Shown piece after piece: positions 1-8,555 of a stretch of 64,000 nt of DNA. The stretch spans positions 1 to 64,000 of the forward strand of contig NZ_FOFZ01000015.1 in the NCBI RefSeq assembly GCF_900111075.1. The letters are read 5' to 3'. Both the position numbers and the translations under genes were made by a program. Under the pieces are notes generated by a model. The model saw only the letters and a program-made list of their open reading frames with translations, was not told the DNA's origin and made no database searches. Every line of letters begins with the position of its first letter. Within the stretch, counting starts at the first letter, position 1. The stretch comes from Flavobacterium frigoris. GTDB lineage: Bacteria > Bacteroidota > Bacteroidia > Flavobacteriales > Flavobacteriaceae.

Positions 1-396
1 AAAATTTCCACACACCCTCCAATTTTCGGCTCCCTTTAGGGCAGGGGAAAAACGAAAATTTCCACACACCCTCCAATTTTCGGCTCCCTTTAGGGCAGGG
101 GAAAACGAAAATCTTCACACACACCCTCCAATTTTCGGCTCCCTTTAGGTCAGGGGAAAAACGAAAATTTCCACACACCCTCCAATTTTCGGCTCCCTTT
201 AGGGTCGGGGGAAAACGAAAATCTCCGCACACCCTCTAATTTTCGACTCCCTTTAGGGCCGGGGAAAAACGAAAATTTCCACACACCCTCCAATTTTCGA
301 CTCCCTTTAGGGTCGGGGAAAAACGAAAATTTCCACACACCCCAATTTTCGGCTCCCTTTAGTCCCGACGCTTCAAGAGGGGAAAAACGAAAATGT
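1..396. repeat. Array 1: seven ~54-bp hairpin repeats
   Basis: Seven tandem copies of a ~54-bp unit. Each has a spacer ending CACACACCCTCC, a left arm AATTTTCG, a core CTCCCTTTAGGG(T/C)CGGGG plus A-tract, and a right arm CGAAAATT that is the exact reverse complement of the left arm. Cores lie near 28, 82, 138, 190, 246, 300 and 351. The core itself can fold (CCCT-TT-AGGG). The last unit (351-389) has the inner GGG replaced by about 16 bp of foreign sequence. The array starts at the window edge and may extend left. It shares its core, but not its arms, with the arrays at 20399 and 21139. Confidence 0.95.
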
Positions 397-479
397 GCAC
401 TTTTAATCGTTAGTCGATTTCCAACACTCAAGAACCCATAACCGATAACAGAAAACAGCTTACTACCAATATTGAGAAC

Positions 480-571
480 GGAACACGGATGACACGGATT
501 TAAACTGATGAAAACAGATCCCTACATAAGAAATCAGCGAAAATCCGCCCAATCCGTGTCATATGTGTTCC
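480..571. repeat. Imperfect inverted repeat, 21-bp arms
   Basis: The left arm GGAACACGGATGACACGGATT (480-500) matches the reverse complement of 551-571 except for two adjacent bases. About 50 bp separate the arms. It resembles dispersed palindromes common in intergenic DNA of Flavobacterium relatives (from memory, not searched). Confidence 0.8.
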
Positions 572-705
572 AATATTAAATAACTACTCCCCTTACCGAA
601 CATTCATAAAGGAAAAACCGAAGCCACTTTGTGCACTTTGCATAACCTTTGCTCCCTCTGCGGTTAAAGCATCTATCCCCGCAAAAACCCAACAAATAAA
701 ACACG

Positions 706-881
706 ATGGACTTCAAGTCCATAGATTTGGTTTAGCAGGCTAAAAGTCTGCAAGGCTAGATTGTGAAAAACCAGTAAAGTTTCGCCACTGATCCACTGAT
801 TAAAAATAATTTTTGAAAATCTGTGAATCTGTGGCGAAAAAACTTTTTTAGAAGCTAAAGCGAGATGCACTGAAAGTGCAT
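706..881. repeat. Cluster of three palindromes
   Basis: Three independent inverted repeats lie in 176 bp: ATGGACTT-c-AAGTCCAT (706-722, perfect), TTTCGCCACTGATCCACTGAT (780-800) facing 819-839 with about four mismatches, and ATGCACT-gaa-AGTGCAT (865-881, perfect). They share no sequence with each other, so this is an accumulation of different elements rather than one repeat family. Confidence 0.75.
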
Positions 882-1080
882 AGTTTTAAACTCTATTTGA
901 AACCAATAAAAGGTTCTGCAAAAAAGCAATATTTAAAAAGCTAATTGTCAGCTTAGTTTATCCCGACAGGAACGCTTTCAGGAGAATCGGGAAGTGATTT
1001 TTAAAATTGCGTTAGCTATTTTAAAATCGTATCGAAAACCGCTTACTACATCAAAATTATAAACCAATAGACTTAAAACT

Positions 1081-1105
1081 TTCCCCCTTCGGGGGCTAGG
1101 GGGAT
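1081..1105. repeat. Solitary core hairpin abutting the rfbC stop codon
   Basis: CCCCC-TTC-GGGGG-CTA-GGGGG at 1083-1103 has the same architecture as the array cores: an inner G/C hairpin followed by a pyrimidine and a second G-run. It ends 2 bp before the rfbC stop codon (1106-1108 on the minus strand), so in gene sense it is the first thing after the stop. It could act as a transcript-end hairpin. Confidence 0.7.
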
Positions 1106-1654
1106 TTAAAACTCCCAGTCAATCCCATCAAATCCTGGCAAAATCAAATCCTTCTCAGAAACAATAACTTCATTAGCATCCACTTGCCAATCAATATTTA
1201 GCGTAACATCATCATAACGGATCCCTCTCTCACTTTCCTTATGATACAACTGATCGACTTTATATAGTACCGACGCCGTTTCACTCAAAACAGAGAAACC
1301 GTGTGCAAACCCGTGAGGCACCATCAATTGTTTTTTATTCTCCGCACTTAGCACCACACTAAAATGTTGTCCGTAAGTAGCTGATTTTTTGCGCAAATCG
1401 ACTGCCACATCCAAAATTTCCCCTTGCAATACACGAACTAACTTAGCCTGAGCAAAAGGATTAATTTGCAAATGCAATCCACGAATCACGCCTCTTTTTG
1501 AAAAAGATTGATTGTCTTGTATGAAATCATACATAATTCCATTCTCATGGAACTTGGCTTGATTATAAGCTTCAAAAAAATAACCGCGTTCGTCTTGGAA
1601 TGCGGTTGGATTGATGATTACTAAATCTTTTATTGTAGTTTTTTCAATGGTCAT
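1106..1654 (-). CDS. rfbC: dTDP-4-dehydrorhamnose 3,5-epimerase
   Basis: RmlC/RfbC cupin of 182 aa, the usual length. It inverts C3 and C5 of dTDP-4-keto-6-deoxyglucose on the way to dTDP-L-rhamnose in the cytoplasm. Visible landmarks are the N-terminal DERGYFFE stretch (21-28), the family GLHLQ motif with catalytic His61, Lys71 in AKLVRV, PHGFAHGF (113-120) and Tyr131. It is the last gene of the polysaccharide operon, 9 bp after the SDR gene. RmlA, RmlB and RmlD are not in the window and must lie elsewhere if the pathway is complete. The start codon is ATG. Confidence 0.96.
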   Translation of the reverse strand: MTIEKTTIKDLVIINPTAFQDERGYFFEAYNQAKFHENGIMYDFIQDNQSFSKRGVIRGLHLQINPFAQAKLVRVLQGEILDVAVDLRKKSATYGQHFSVVLSAENKKQLMVPHGFAHGFSVLSETASVLYKVDQLYHKESERGIRYDDVTLNIDWQVDANEVIVSEKDLILPGFDGIDWEF

Positions 1655-1663
1655 TATATAATT

Positions 1664-2557
1664 TTATTTTTTAAAAGATTTAAAAGTTTTTAACAAACCT
1701 TCCTCTGCTGTTACTGGTAAAGGTTTACCAACAGCGGTTATGATTTTATCATTACTCACCACATAATTCTCAGTTAGTTTCTGCAAACGCTCCGAATTAA
1801 GGGGCAAATACAAATGATCTCCTAATTTAGCTACTCCTTTAATCCAAGAAGACGGAATATTCAAAACCCTACTTTTCTTTCCTAAACTTTGGCCCAACAA
1901 GCTAATCAACTCATTGGTCGAAAGTGATTGATCATCTGCAACGTTATATATGCCAGAACGAATAGTTTCGTTTTCAAGTAATTCTTTAATTACAAAACAC
2001 AAATTTTCGACACTTAAAAAAGAACGTTTATTTTGAAAATCACCCAACGGCCAAGGCAATCCTTTAGAAACTAATTGATATAATAAATTTAAATTTCCTT
2101 TATTACCGGGCCCGTGAATCATACAAGGTCTAAGAATATATATCCTTTTCCCTTCCGGTAAAGTTGTAGATAAGATATATTGCTCCGCTTTTCGTTTTGC
2201 AATTCCATAATGGGTTTTAGGATTGGGAACAGCAGCTTCAGTCAATATACCTTCCACTTCATCTGCTACAGCTTTAACAGTACTCATAAAAATAAAAACA
2301 GAAACTTCAGAGACTAAAAAAGCATCAAACAATTGCTTGGTCAATTCAAAATTAGCATCATAATAATCCTGTGGACTAGATACCTTCTTTAAATCATGTG
2401 CTTTACCTGCAAGATGAATGATAGCGTCCGCTTTTATATTAAATCGCTGATTGGCTATATAACGAATACTCATAGTTTCTATTTCGTGTGAATTCGTTAA
2501 ATAGTTTTGAAGATTCTTACCTACAAAACCTGTGGCTCCTGTGATGGTGGCTTTCAT
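1664..2557 (-). CDS. NAD-dependent SDR epimerase/reductase of nucleotide sugars
   Basis: An extended short-chain dehydrogenase of 297 aa. The Rossmann motif GATGFVG is at 7-13, and the catalytic Tyr117 and Lys121 sit in THYGIAK, with Ser92 upstream. The C-terminal half looks like the WbpV/QnlB-type reductases and 4-epimerases of O-antigen clusters, which act on UDP-HexNAc derivatives, but the exact substrate cannot be read from sequence. In related loci such a gene usually precedes a WecA/WbpL-type initiating transferase. Here rfbC follows instead. A transposase remnant and about 240 bp separate it from the upstream glycosyltransferase. Confidence 0.85.
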   Translation of the reverse strand: MKATITGATGFVGKNLQNYLTNSHEIETMSIRYIANQRFNIKADAIIHLAGKAHDLKKVSSPQDYYDANFELTKQLFDAFLVSEVSVFIFMSTVKAVADEVEGILTEAAVPNPKTHYGIAKRKAEQYILSTTLPEGKRIYILRPCMIHGPGNKGNLNLLYQLVSKGLPWPLGDFQNKRSFLSVENLCFVIKELLENETIRSGIYNVADDQSLSTNELISLLGQSLGKKSRVLNIPSSWIKGVAKLGDHLYLPLNSERLQKLTENYVVSNDKIITAVGKPLPVTAEEGLLKTFKSFKK

Positions 2558-2652
2558 GCTATATATATATCGTAATTAGTCACAAATTAATATTTTATAA
2601 GCTTGTTGACATCAAAAAAAATAAAAAAACTCTATTAATTGGTTGATTCAAG

Positions 2653-2766
2653 TTATAGATGCAACACTAGAACTTTAAATTCACTAAACTTTTCAATAGT
2701 GTTTAAGAAATTAGATTTTTTTCTAGGTCTATTATTTAATTTTTCAACAACCCACCTAATTAATTC
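2653..2766 (-). pseudogene. Remnant of an IS30-family transposase (C-terminus)
   Basis: The minus strand reads an open 37-codon stretch ending in TAA at 2653 and preceded by an in-frame TGA at 2767-2769. It contains WVVEKLNNRPRKK followed by NFLNTIEKF. KLNNRPRK is the signature near the C-terminus of IS30-type DDE transposases, where a TPNE-like segment follows. No catalytic domain, inverted repeat or start codon remains, so only a tail survives between the SDR and GT4 genes. Confidence 0.75.
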
Positions 2767-2794
2767 TCAAACTTATGTGAAAAAAAATATTAAT

Positions 2795-3952
2795 TTAGAT
2801 TAGCGCTTTAAAATCATTTATAAGTTTTAATTGCTCCTCAACAAAGAAAGAACGAGAATAAGTCTGCCGATTAATTAAACAATTTGAAGATAGTAAATCA
2901 AGTACATTTCCATTAATAAATAAATATTTCAATTTTTCAACAATTTTATCTACGTCATTTGATTTTGAGACGGACTTAATTAAATATCCATTAACATCAT
3001 TTCTCACCACATCCGAATTCCCTCTTTCATCTAACGTAACAACAGGTACTCCCATCGCCAAAGCCTCTACTATACAAACTGGTAATCCTTCTTTCTTGCT
3101 TGGAAACAAAAAAACATCTGTAATAGCTAAATACTTTTCTACTACTGACGTATAGCCTACATTAATGATATTTTTATTTATAACTAAATCAATCTCTTCT
3201 TCTTCTGTGAGTCCTGTTGTATGTATCGGGTCTCTACCTCCAATTAGAAGTAAAATTACTTCACCAGGAAATTCCTCTACCAATTTTAAAAAACTATGAT
3301 AAACCAAATCAAATCCTTTGAACTCAACAAACCTCCCCGTATAAGTTATTACAAACTTACCCTCGATATTTAAATCTTTTTTTAAATTTGATTTATCTAA
3401 TTCCATAAATCTATTCCTATCAAATTTTATTATATCACAACCAACTCCACAAGAATTATACTTAAATGTGTTTTGCGTGAACATAGCGCTTACCAATTCA
3501 TAATCTTTATTATTGATTAAAAACCTTTTATCAAGCCTCATAAAACAGTATAATTCTACAATTGTAAACATAGCCTTCTTAATACCGCTACTGGCATTCA
3601 TTCCCAACCCATGAAATGCCCCCCAATACTCAATATTTCTTTTTCTAAAAAAAATTGAGGGAAAAACTCCTGTCGTAAAATGTGCATAAATCAAATTTGG
3701 ACTTACTCTTTTAACTATTTTTCTAATTGCAGATGCAGTTTTCATCAATTTTACAATTGAAGTTGATCTTGGTATATCTACAGTATGAAAAGCCAAATTA
3801 TATTTAGTATAATCAAACTTATCAACAATATTTATCACATTGGAACCAGAACAGATAATATGGATTTCATTTTCAGAACTTAGACTTACTGCAAGCTCAG
3901 CTAAGAAATTATTAAAACTCCCATAATCTGTAATAACAATTATAATTTTCAT
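2795..3952 (-). CDS. GT-B glycosyltransferase, family 4-like
   Basis: A cytoplasmic glycosyltransferase of 385 aa with a GT4 C-terminal domain. YTGRFVEFKGFD (204-215) contacts the donor phosphate, and the E-x7-E motif runs from Glu288 in KEGLP to Glu296 in IVEALAMGVPVV. It probably adds one sugar to the lipid-linked repeat unit; donor and acceptor are unknown. It lies 68 bp downstream of the beta-helix gene on the same strand. The gene is strongly AT-rich, like the other transferases in this cluster. Confidence 0.9.
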   Translation of the reverse strand: MKIIIVITDYGSFNNFLAELAVSLSSENEIHIICSGSNVINIVDKFDYTKYNLAFHTVDIPRSTSIVKLMKTASAIRKIVKRVSPNLIYAHFTTGVFPSIFFRKRNIEYWGAFHGLGMNASSGIKKAMFTIVELYCFMRLDKRFLINNKDYELVSAMFTQNTFKYNSCGVGCDIIKFDRNRFMELDKSNLKKDLNIEGKFVITYTGRFVEFKGFDLVYHSFLKLVEEFPGEVILLLIGGRDPIHTTGLTEEEEIDLVINKNIINVGYTSVVEKYLAITDVFLFPSKKEGLPVCIVEALAMGVPVVTLDERGNSDVVRNDVNGYLIKSVSKSNDVDKIVEKLKYLFINGNVLDLLSSNCLINRQTYSRSFFVEEQLKLINDFKALI

Positions 3953-4020
3953 GATATTTAATATCTAGTTTAAAAGTAGAGCTATAAGTTATAAATTAAG
4001 CCCCGAAAAAATCATTTATT

Positions 4021-5388
4021 TCATCTAATTTCTAACTTAACGCTATCACTTTTTATATCTGAAGCAAGTAATCCTTCAAATTTTGAGTCCTCAATTATAT
4101 ACGAATTATTAGGGTTAAGCGACAAAAAAGATATTTGCTTTCCGCCAAAATTAATAAACCTACACTGAAAAAATGAGGTGCTTCCATCTGCAAAAAAGAA
4201 GTTAGTATTATTCCCGTTTATAACAGAATTTTTAACATTGATTAAACCTACTGCACTCTGGTAAGCATTATGCCTACCATTAAAATCCAAAATTGATCGA
4301 TTTACATATATCTTGGCTGTGCTATTATAATTTAAAAATGCCAAGGCGTCTCCAGCATCGTTGCCATCGTTGTAAGCGACTTTTATGACGCAATTGTCCA
4401 AATACATTACTGTTTTATCATTAAGTACATTGGCAATTCCAAAATTAAAATCTTTCATGTTAACATTTACAATCTTAAATAATGTAGCGGCAGTTTCTTC
4501 AATATGCAAACATTTTGCATATCCTTCTATATCCAAATTCTTCAAATTAACATTATAAGGAAATAAAGAAAACTCAAAAGTTAATGCTGATCTACTTCTT
4601 TTATTTTTTTGCTTTTTCCCAATAAAAACACAATCTTCAATTGTAATAACAGCATTTTTATTTACCTTAGCGTGATATATTGCATCACCAAAAGCGTCGA
4701 AATCACTACCATTTACAAAAGCTGTATCCCCTCTTCCTCCTACATTAATAAACTTGCAATTTAAAATTTTACTAGCAGACACTTCATGAATTCTTAAGCC
4801 ATAACCTTGTATATTCCTAAATTCACAGTTCTTAAGTTTAACACTTTGCGCAATAAGTTGAGCTCCAATATAAATTGTTTGTTTGTAGGATAAAAATCGC
4901 TCTAGGTGTTTTACATTGGCTCCATCAAAAATTAATCCTGATATATCTATTGATGTGTTGTTAAGTTCTTCCAGATTTTCAAAACTATCTATTGAATTCA
5001 TTTTTCTTCCAATAGATAAAAATACATTTTCTGTAAATGCAGTTAATTTGTAAGCTGAGCTACTATTAATAATTTCAGGCATAATTACAGCCTGATTTGA
5101 GATTATTTTAATTTTATCATGGCTTGACAAACTAACTCTTATGGTCTTATTTAATCTATAATTAGTACTTGTCCGTGGAACATATAGCGTTTTATTATTT
5201 TTTACACAGTAAACAATTGCTTTTTGAAAGGCATCTGAATCATCAGTAACACCATCACCCATTGCTCCAAAAAACATAACAGAAATAGTATTTTTACCGA
5301 CCTTTATATTCTTAACTTCATTTCTGTTAGATATAGAAAAAAAGGATAAAACACTGCATAAAATTATACTTAAAAACTTTATTTTCAT
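4021..5388 (-). CDS. Secreted right-handed beta-helix protein (pectate-lyase-like fold)
   Basis: 455 aa with an N-terminal signal peptide (hydrophobic 3-19). FGAMGDGVTDDSDAFQKAI (about 40-58) is the hallmark start of the pectate-lyase-3/GH28-like beta-helix. Repeated short strands with Asn/Ile ladders (about 150-440) continue the solenoid. Proteins of this kind in polysaccharide loci are thought to cleave, epimerise or bind the polymer in the periplasm or outside. I see no catalytic triad that I can assign. Its start codon overlaps the stop of the upstream GT2 gene by 4 bp, so the two are translationally coupled. Confidence 0.85.
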   Translation of the reverse strand: MKIKFLSIILCSVLSFFSISNRNEVKNIKVGKNTISVMFFGAMGDGVTDDSDAFQKAIVYCVKNNKTLYVPRTSTNYRLNKTIRVSLSSHDKIKIISNQAVIMPEIINSSSAYKLTAFTENVFLSIGRKMNSIDSFENLEELNNTSIDISGLIFDGANVKHLERFLSYKQTIYIGAQLIAQSVKLKNCEFRNIQGYGLRIHEVSASKILNCKFINVGGRGDTAFVNGSDFDAFGDAIYHAKVNKNAVITIEDCVFIGKKQKNKRSRSALTFEFSLFPYNVNLKNLDIEGYAKCLHIEETAATLFKIVNVNMKDFNFGIANVLNDKTVMYLDNCVIKVAYNDGNDAGDALAFLNYNSTAKIYVNRSILDFNGRHNAYQSAVGLINVKNSVINGNNTNFFFADGSTSFFQCRFINFGGKQISFLSLNPNNSYIIEDSKFEGLLASDIKSDSVKLEIR

Positions 5389-6167
5389 TTTTTTATTAAT
5401 AAAGTTAAAATATTTCTTCTAATATATTTAAGCTTTTCAAATTGTTTCAACGTGACATACTTTCTAAAATTTACTTGTCTTTTTTGATAAAGTGAATCAA
5501 AGCATTTTATAACCCCTAGGTGCATTGCTCTTAAATTTGAAGACAATCCTTTATCACCAAATGGCTTTTTAAATTCCACGTTTCGAGCACCTATGTAATC
5601 TAACAAATAAACTTTGTTATTGTAAGCTATATTTAACCATAAATAATAATCCTCAGAATATCGCATACTTACATTAAATCCTCCACTGTCATAAAAACAG
5701 TCTTTATTTAAAATAACACATGGTGTCAAAAAATAGTTTTTCCAAAGCAGTTGTTCAAATGAAACAACTCCACTAAATTTAGTATATCCTGAAGAATACT
5801 TGGTTGCAACCATTTTATAATCATCATTGTTCTCCAAAAACTTTTTCGAAATCAATATATGATCTTGAAACCATTCATCATCACTATCCAAAAAAGCGAC
5901 ATGATTACTAGTAGCCAACATAGCTCCTTTATTTCTAGCGATAGATGGCCCAGCGTTTTTTTGCGCTTTAAGTATACAATTAATATTTAAGTTTGAATTT
6001 TTAAAAATTTTATTAATAATCGATATAGAGGCATCATCGCTTCCATCATCTATAACTATAATTTCATTTACAGATTTTGATTGAGAAAATACAGAACGAA
6101 GGCAAGCCTCAATTGTTTTCTCTGCATTATAACATGGAATAATTACAGAGATGGTTAAAGAATTCAT
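5385..6167 (-). CDS. GT2 family glycosyltransferase
   Basis: GT-A fold, 260 aa. ISVIIPCYNAEKTIEACL (6-23) opens the nucleotide-binding domain, IDDGSDD (39-45) follows, and the metal-binding DSDD is at 94-97 in AFLDSDDEWF. A C-terminal membrane span is not apparent, so it is probably peripheral on the inner membrane. The sugar is unknown. It overlaps both neighbours by 4 bp (6164-6167 and 5385-5388), which indicates tight operon coupling. Confidence 0.93.
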   Translation of the reverse strand: MNSLTISVIIPCYNAEKTIEACLRSVFSQSKSVNEIIVIDDGSDDASISIINKIFKNSNLNINCILKAQKNAGPSIARNKGAMLATSNHVAFLDSDDEWFQDHILISKKFLENNDDYKMVATKYSSGYTKFSGVVSFEQLLWKNYFLTPCVILNKDCFYDSGGFNVSMRYSEDYYLWLNIAYNNKVYLLDYIGARNVEFKKPFGDKGLSSNLRAMHLGVIKCFDSLYQKRQVNFRKYVTLKQFEKLKYIRRNILTLLIKK

Positions 6168-7336
6168 ATTATACTTTTGAGGTTAAGAGCTAGATTTTTT
6201 ATATCGTTATTCGCTTTAAACTGAACCATATTATTGTTGAAAATTTCAAGATCTTTTTTATACTCCCCATTTTTCAGATTCATAATTACAATTTCTAATT
6301 CTTCCATAGTATCGCATAAAAAACCCATTGCTCCGTAGCTATCAAATAGCCAGTTAAAATAATCATTCTTGATTGAGATTACGGGGACACCCAATCTTAT
6401 AGCTTCAAATATTGCACCACTGGCGCATAACTGATAAGCTGTATTATCGTAGAAGAAAATAATGTAATCCAATTTTGAAATTTCAAATTCAAACTCTTTT
6501 TGAGAAACAAAAGAGTTTGAATAAAATTTTTTAACTAAATCAGTCTCATATTGATGAAGCTCTGGCAGTACCTTTCCTATGGTCACAAAGCTAATTTTAC
6601 TTTTTAATATGTCCTCTTTGAAATAATTTGCCAACGAATAAATATAATTTGAATTTTTTGACAACATTTGTGTTCCTATAGCACCTATTATTAAACATTC
6701 ACTATTATTAACAGTTATGAGATCTTTTTCAACAAAGAAATTGTAAGGGTGTAAAATTGAATAAGTTCTTTTTAAAATCCGCTGTCCAATTTTATCACTT
6801 AAACTTTTTTTAATATTATCTCCTAAAACAATGTACTTAGTTTGCTTTGTACTTAAGTTCATACCAAGCCTTAAAACAAGACCAAATATAATTTCAATTA
6901 TACGTTTATTTTTAACTTTTAAATACTCAAGCTCCCCATGTAATATGATTAAATGCTTTCTATCTCTTTGAAATAACAGAAGAAAATTTAAAAAAAAATG
7001 ACCCGTTGGAAACAAACAAGTCCATATGTACAATTCATTGCCAAGAGACTTTCCTTTACGTAGCGATTTAATAATTTGCAAACTTTCTCCAATTATTCTT
7101 AAACCCCAATTATACTTTTTCTCATTATAATATTTTTCATAAGACAAAAATTCTAAATTACTACACTCACTATGTGGTAGACTCTTCTTTAAAGCAGCAA
7201 TATGCTTAGCCTCTGCTCGGAAAACTATTCTCTTAGAGGGATGTAACATGGAAACCATTTGAACAAAACAGCTATTTACCTGAAGGTGGGCTTCTCCGTT
7301 ATGAACCACTTCGCTAATCATTATTATCTCTTTCAT
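6164..7336 (-). CDS. Probable GT-B glycosyltransferase
   Basis: 390 aa, divergent. The C-terminal part, with YQLCASGAIFEAIRLGVPVI (about 300-320), resembles the donor-binding region of GT-B enzymes (a Glu ahead of RLGVPVIS). The N-terminal half is not recognisable to me. Its position between a GT2 and the polymerase gene, with an overlap on each side, supports a transferase role in repeat-unit assembly. An alternative is a sugar-modifying transferase with the same fold. Acceptor and donor are unknown. Confidence 0.7.
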   Translation of the reverse strand: MKEIIMISEVVHNGEAHLQVNSCFVQMVSMLHPSKRIVFRAEAKHIAALKKSLPHSECSNLEFLSYEKYYNEKKYNWGLRIIGESLQIIKSLRKGKSLGNELYIWTCLFPTGHFFLNFLLLFQRDRKHLIILHGELEYLKVKNKRIIEIIFGLVLRLGMNLSTKQTKYIVLGDNIKKSLSDKIGQRILKRTYSILHPYNFFVEKDLITVNNSECLIIGAIGTQMLSKNSNYIYSLANYFKEDILKSKISFVTIGKVLPELHQYETDLVKKFYSNSFVSQKEFEFEISKLDYIIFFYDNTAYQLCASGAIFEAIRLGVPVISIKNDYFNWLFDSYGAMGFLCDTMEELEIVIMNLKNGEYKKDLEIFNNNMVQFKANNDIKNLALNLKSII

Positions 7337-8463
7337 TAAAAATTAGTTCTTTCTATTTTTTTATCAAAAATTGAATTGTAAGGAACGTATAAATCATAAT
7401 AAGAATTGACTAAAGCACTAAATCTTGCCCATGAAAAAAACATTACTATAATAAAAACAAACACCATCTTTTTTTTTGCAGTCTTAAAATAAAATAAAAC
7501 ATAGCTTATGAGAAAAATTTCAAATAAAAGGAAGGGAACCGCAGCTCTTGCAAATACAGCTAAGTCTTTTGCAAACAAAAAATATATAACATTTCCTATC
7601 ATATAGAGATTAAAATAGCCTTGAAAATAAAGGAACTTTCCTTCTGATCTATTTTTCACATATATAAATATAGGAAGTAATAAAAATCGTTTAGTAACCC
7701 CCAGTAGATACATAACAATAGGGTTGTTAGTCGTATTAAGAACTTCACTGTCTTCGTTTAAATAGTTATTTATTTTTGCACCAATAAAACCATCAAGGCC
7801 CAAAGCTTTTAAAAATAAATTTAAAATAAGTCCTCCTATACCCATTAAACCAAAAACAACACTAAATGCAATAAGATAATAAAATCTTTTATCGCTTACT
7901 TTACTCCAATAAAAATAATAAGCAAAAAAGAACAAAATTGACGAATAATGAATGCTTGTAGCTAAACCAACAAATAATATAAAAAACAATGGTTTTTGCT
8001 TTATTATAAATACCGTACTAAATAAAGTTAGTGATATAGCTAAGTTTTGACGAACAGCAAAAATATCAGCAAAGTAATAGCAATAGAAAAGTAAAACCAG
8101 TGTAAAAAAAAATTCTTTATGATATTTATAAAAGTAAGAAAACTTTAAGAAAATACATAAAAAGGAAAACACAGCTAAAAAAACAGTATAATTAGATGTG
8201 TACTCTCTTATAAAAGATAGCATTGTCACATATCCTGGTTCAAAATTGATCACATGTGCTTCCGAAAAATAAAAAAAAGTATCATAATAAGAATTCCAAT
8301 CCGTTCCTGTTTCCCATCTGAAACTGGCAAATGCCCACAAAATCATGAAAACAAATATACCTCCAGAAACCAAAAGGAGTTTTCTGTAAATTGATGGGGT
8401 ACGTATATAATCGCTAAAGCTGAGAGCTAATAAAAATAAAAATAAAATTATATAAGTAAGCAA
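7336..8463 (-). CDS. EpsG-family polysaccharide polymerase (Wzy role)
   Basis: A polytopic membrane protein of 375 aa with about ten hydrophobic segments. ETGTDWNSYYDTF (51-63) after the second segment is the EpsG-family signature seen in Wzy-like polymerases. It would join lipid-linked repeat units on the periplasmic face after Wzx flips them. It shares one base with the next gene and is followed in the operon by GTs. It is one of the most AT-rich genes in the window. No other polymerase candidate is present, which strengthens the assignment. Confidence 0.85.
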   Translation of the reverse strand: MLTYIILFLFLLALSFSDYIRTPSIYRKLLLVSGGIFVFMILWAFASFRWETGTDWNSYYDTFFYFSEAHVINFEPGYVTMLSFIREYTSNYTVFLAVFSFLCIFLKFSYFYKYHKEFFFTLVLLFYCYYFADIFAVRQNLAISLTLFSTVFIIKQKPLFFILFVGLATSIHYSSILFFFAYYFYWSKVSDKRFYYLIAFSVVFGLMGIGGLILNLFLKALGLDGFIGAKINNYLNEDSEVLNTTNNPIVMYLLGVTKRFLLLPIFIYVKNRSEGKFLYFQGYFNLYMIGNVIYFLFAKDLAVFARAAVPFLLFEIFLISYVLFYFKTAKKKMVFVFIIVMFFSWARFSALVNSYYDLYVPYNSIFDKKIERTNF

Positions 8464-8555
8464 TGGTAAAATTTATTAAGGTGCATTTTAAATTTGAATA
8501 CTATGTTTTTCAATTATATGCGTTTTAGATATGAGATTTTAGCCGTAATTAGTAT

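Larger units (their letters stand above)
397..1105. other. Gene-free region packed with unrelated palindromes
   Basis: I see no convincing gene here. The stretch holds a 21-bp imperfect inverted repeat (480-500 with 551-571), a perfect 17-nt hairpin (706-722), an imperfect 21-bp inverted repeat (780-800 with 819-839), a 7-bp stem with a GAA loop (865-881), a TCCCGA/TCGGGA hairpin (961-992) and a solitary core hairpin next to the rfbC stop (1083-1103). Short peptides could be read here but have no domain or codon support. Confidence 0.8.

Noticed and set aside
1-396. CRISPR array
   Set aside because: Units differ by point changes and the between-core sequence is itself repeated, so there are no unique spacers; no cas genes are present.
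150-431. A 93-codon minus-strand frame with an 18-residue repeated peptide (KGSRKLEGVWKFSFFP-like)
   Set aside because: It is the translation of the 54-bp hairpin repeats, whose length is a multiple of three. Indels of 1-2 bp between units break the frame elsewhere in the array, and there is no separate support for a protein.
673-870. Possible small gene on the minus strand (65 codons)
   Set aside because: It is made of palindromic intergenic DNA and has no domain or conserved start context.
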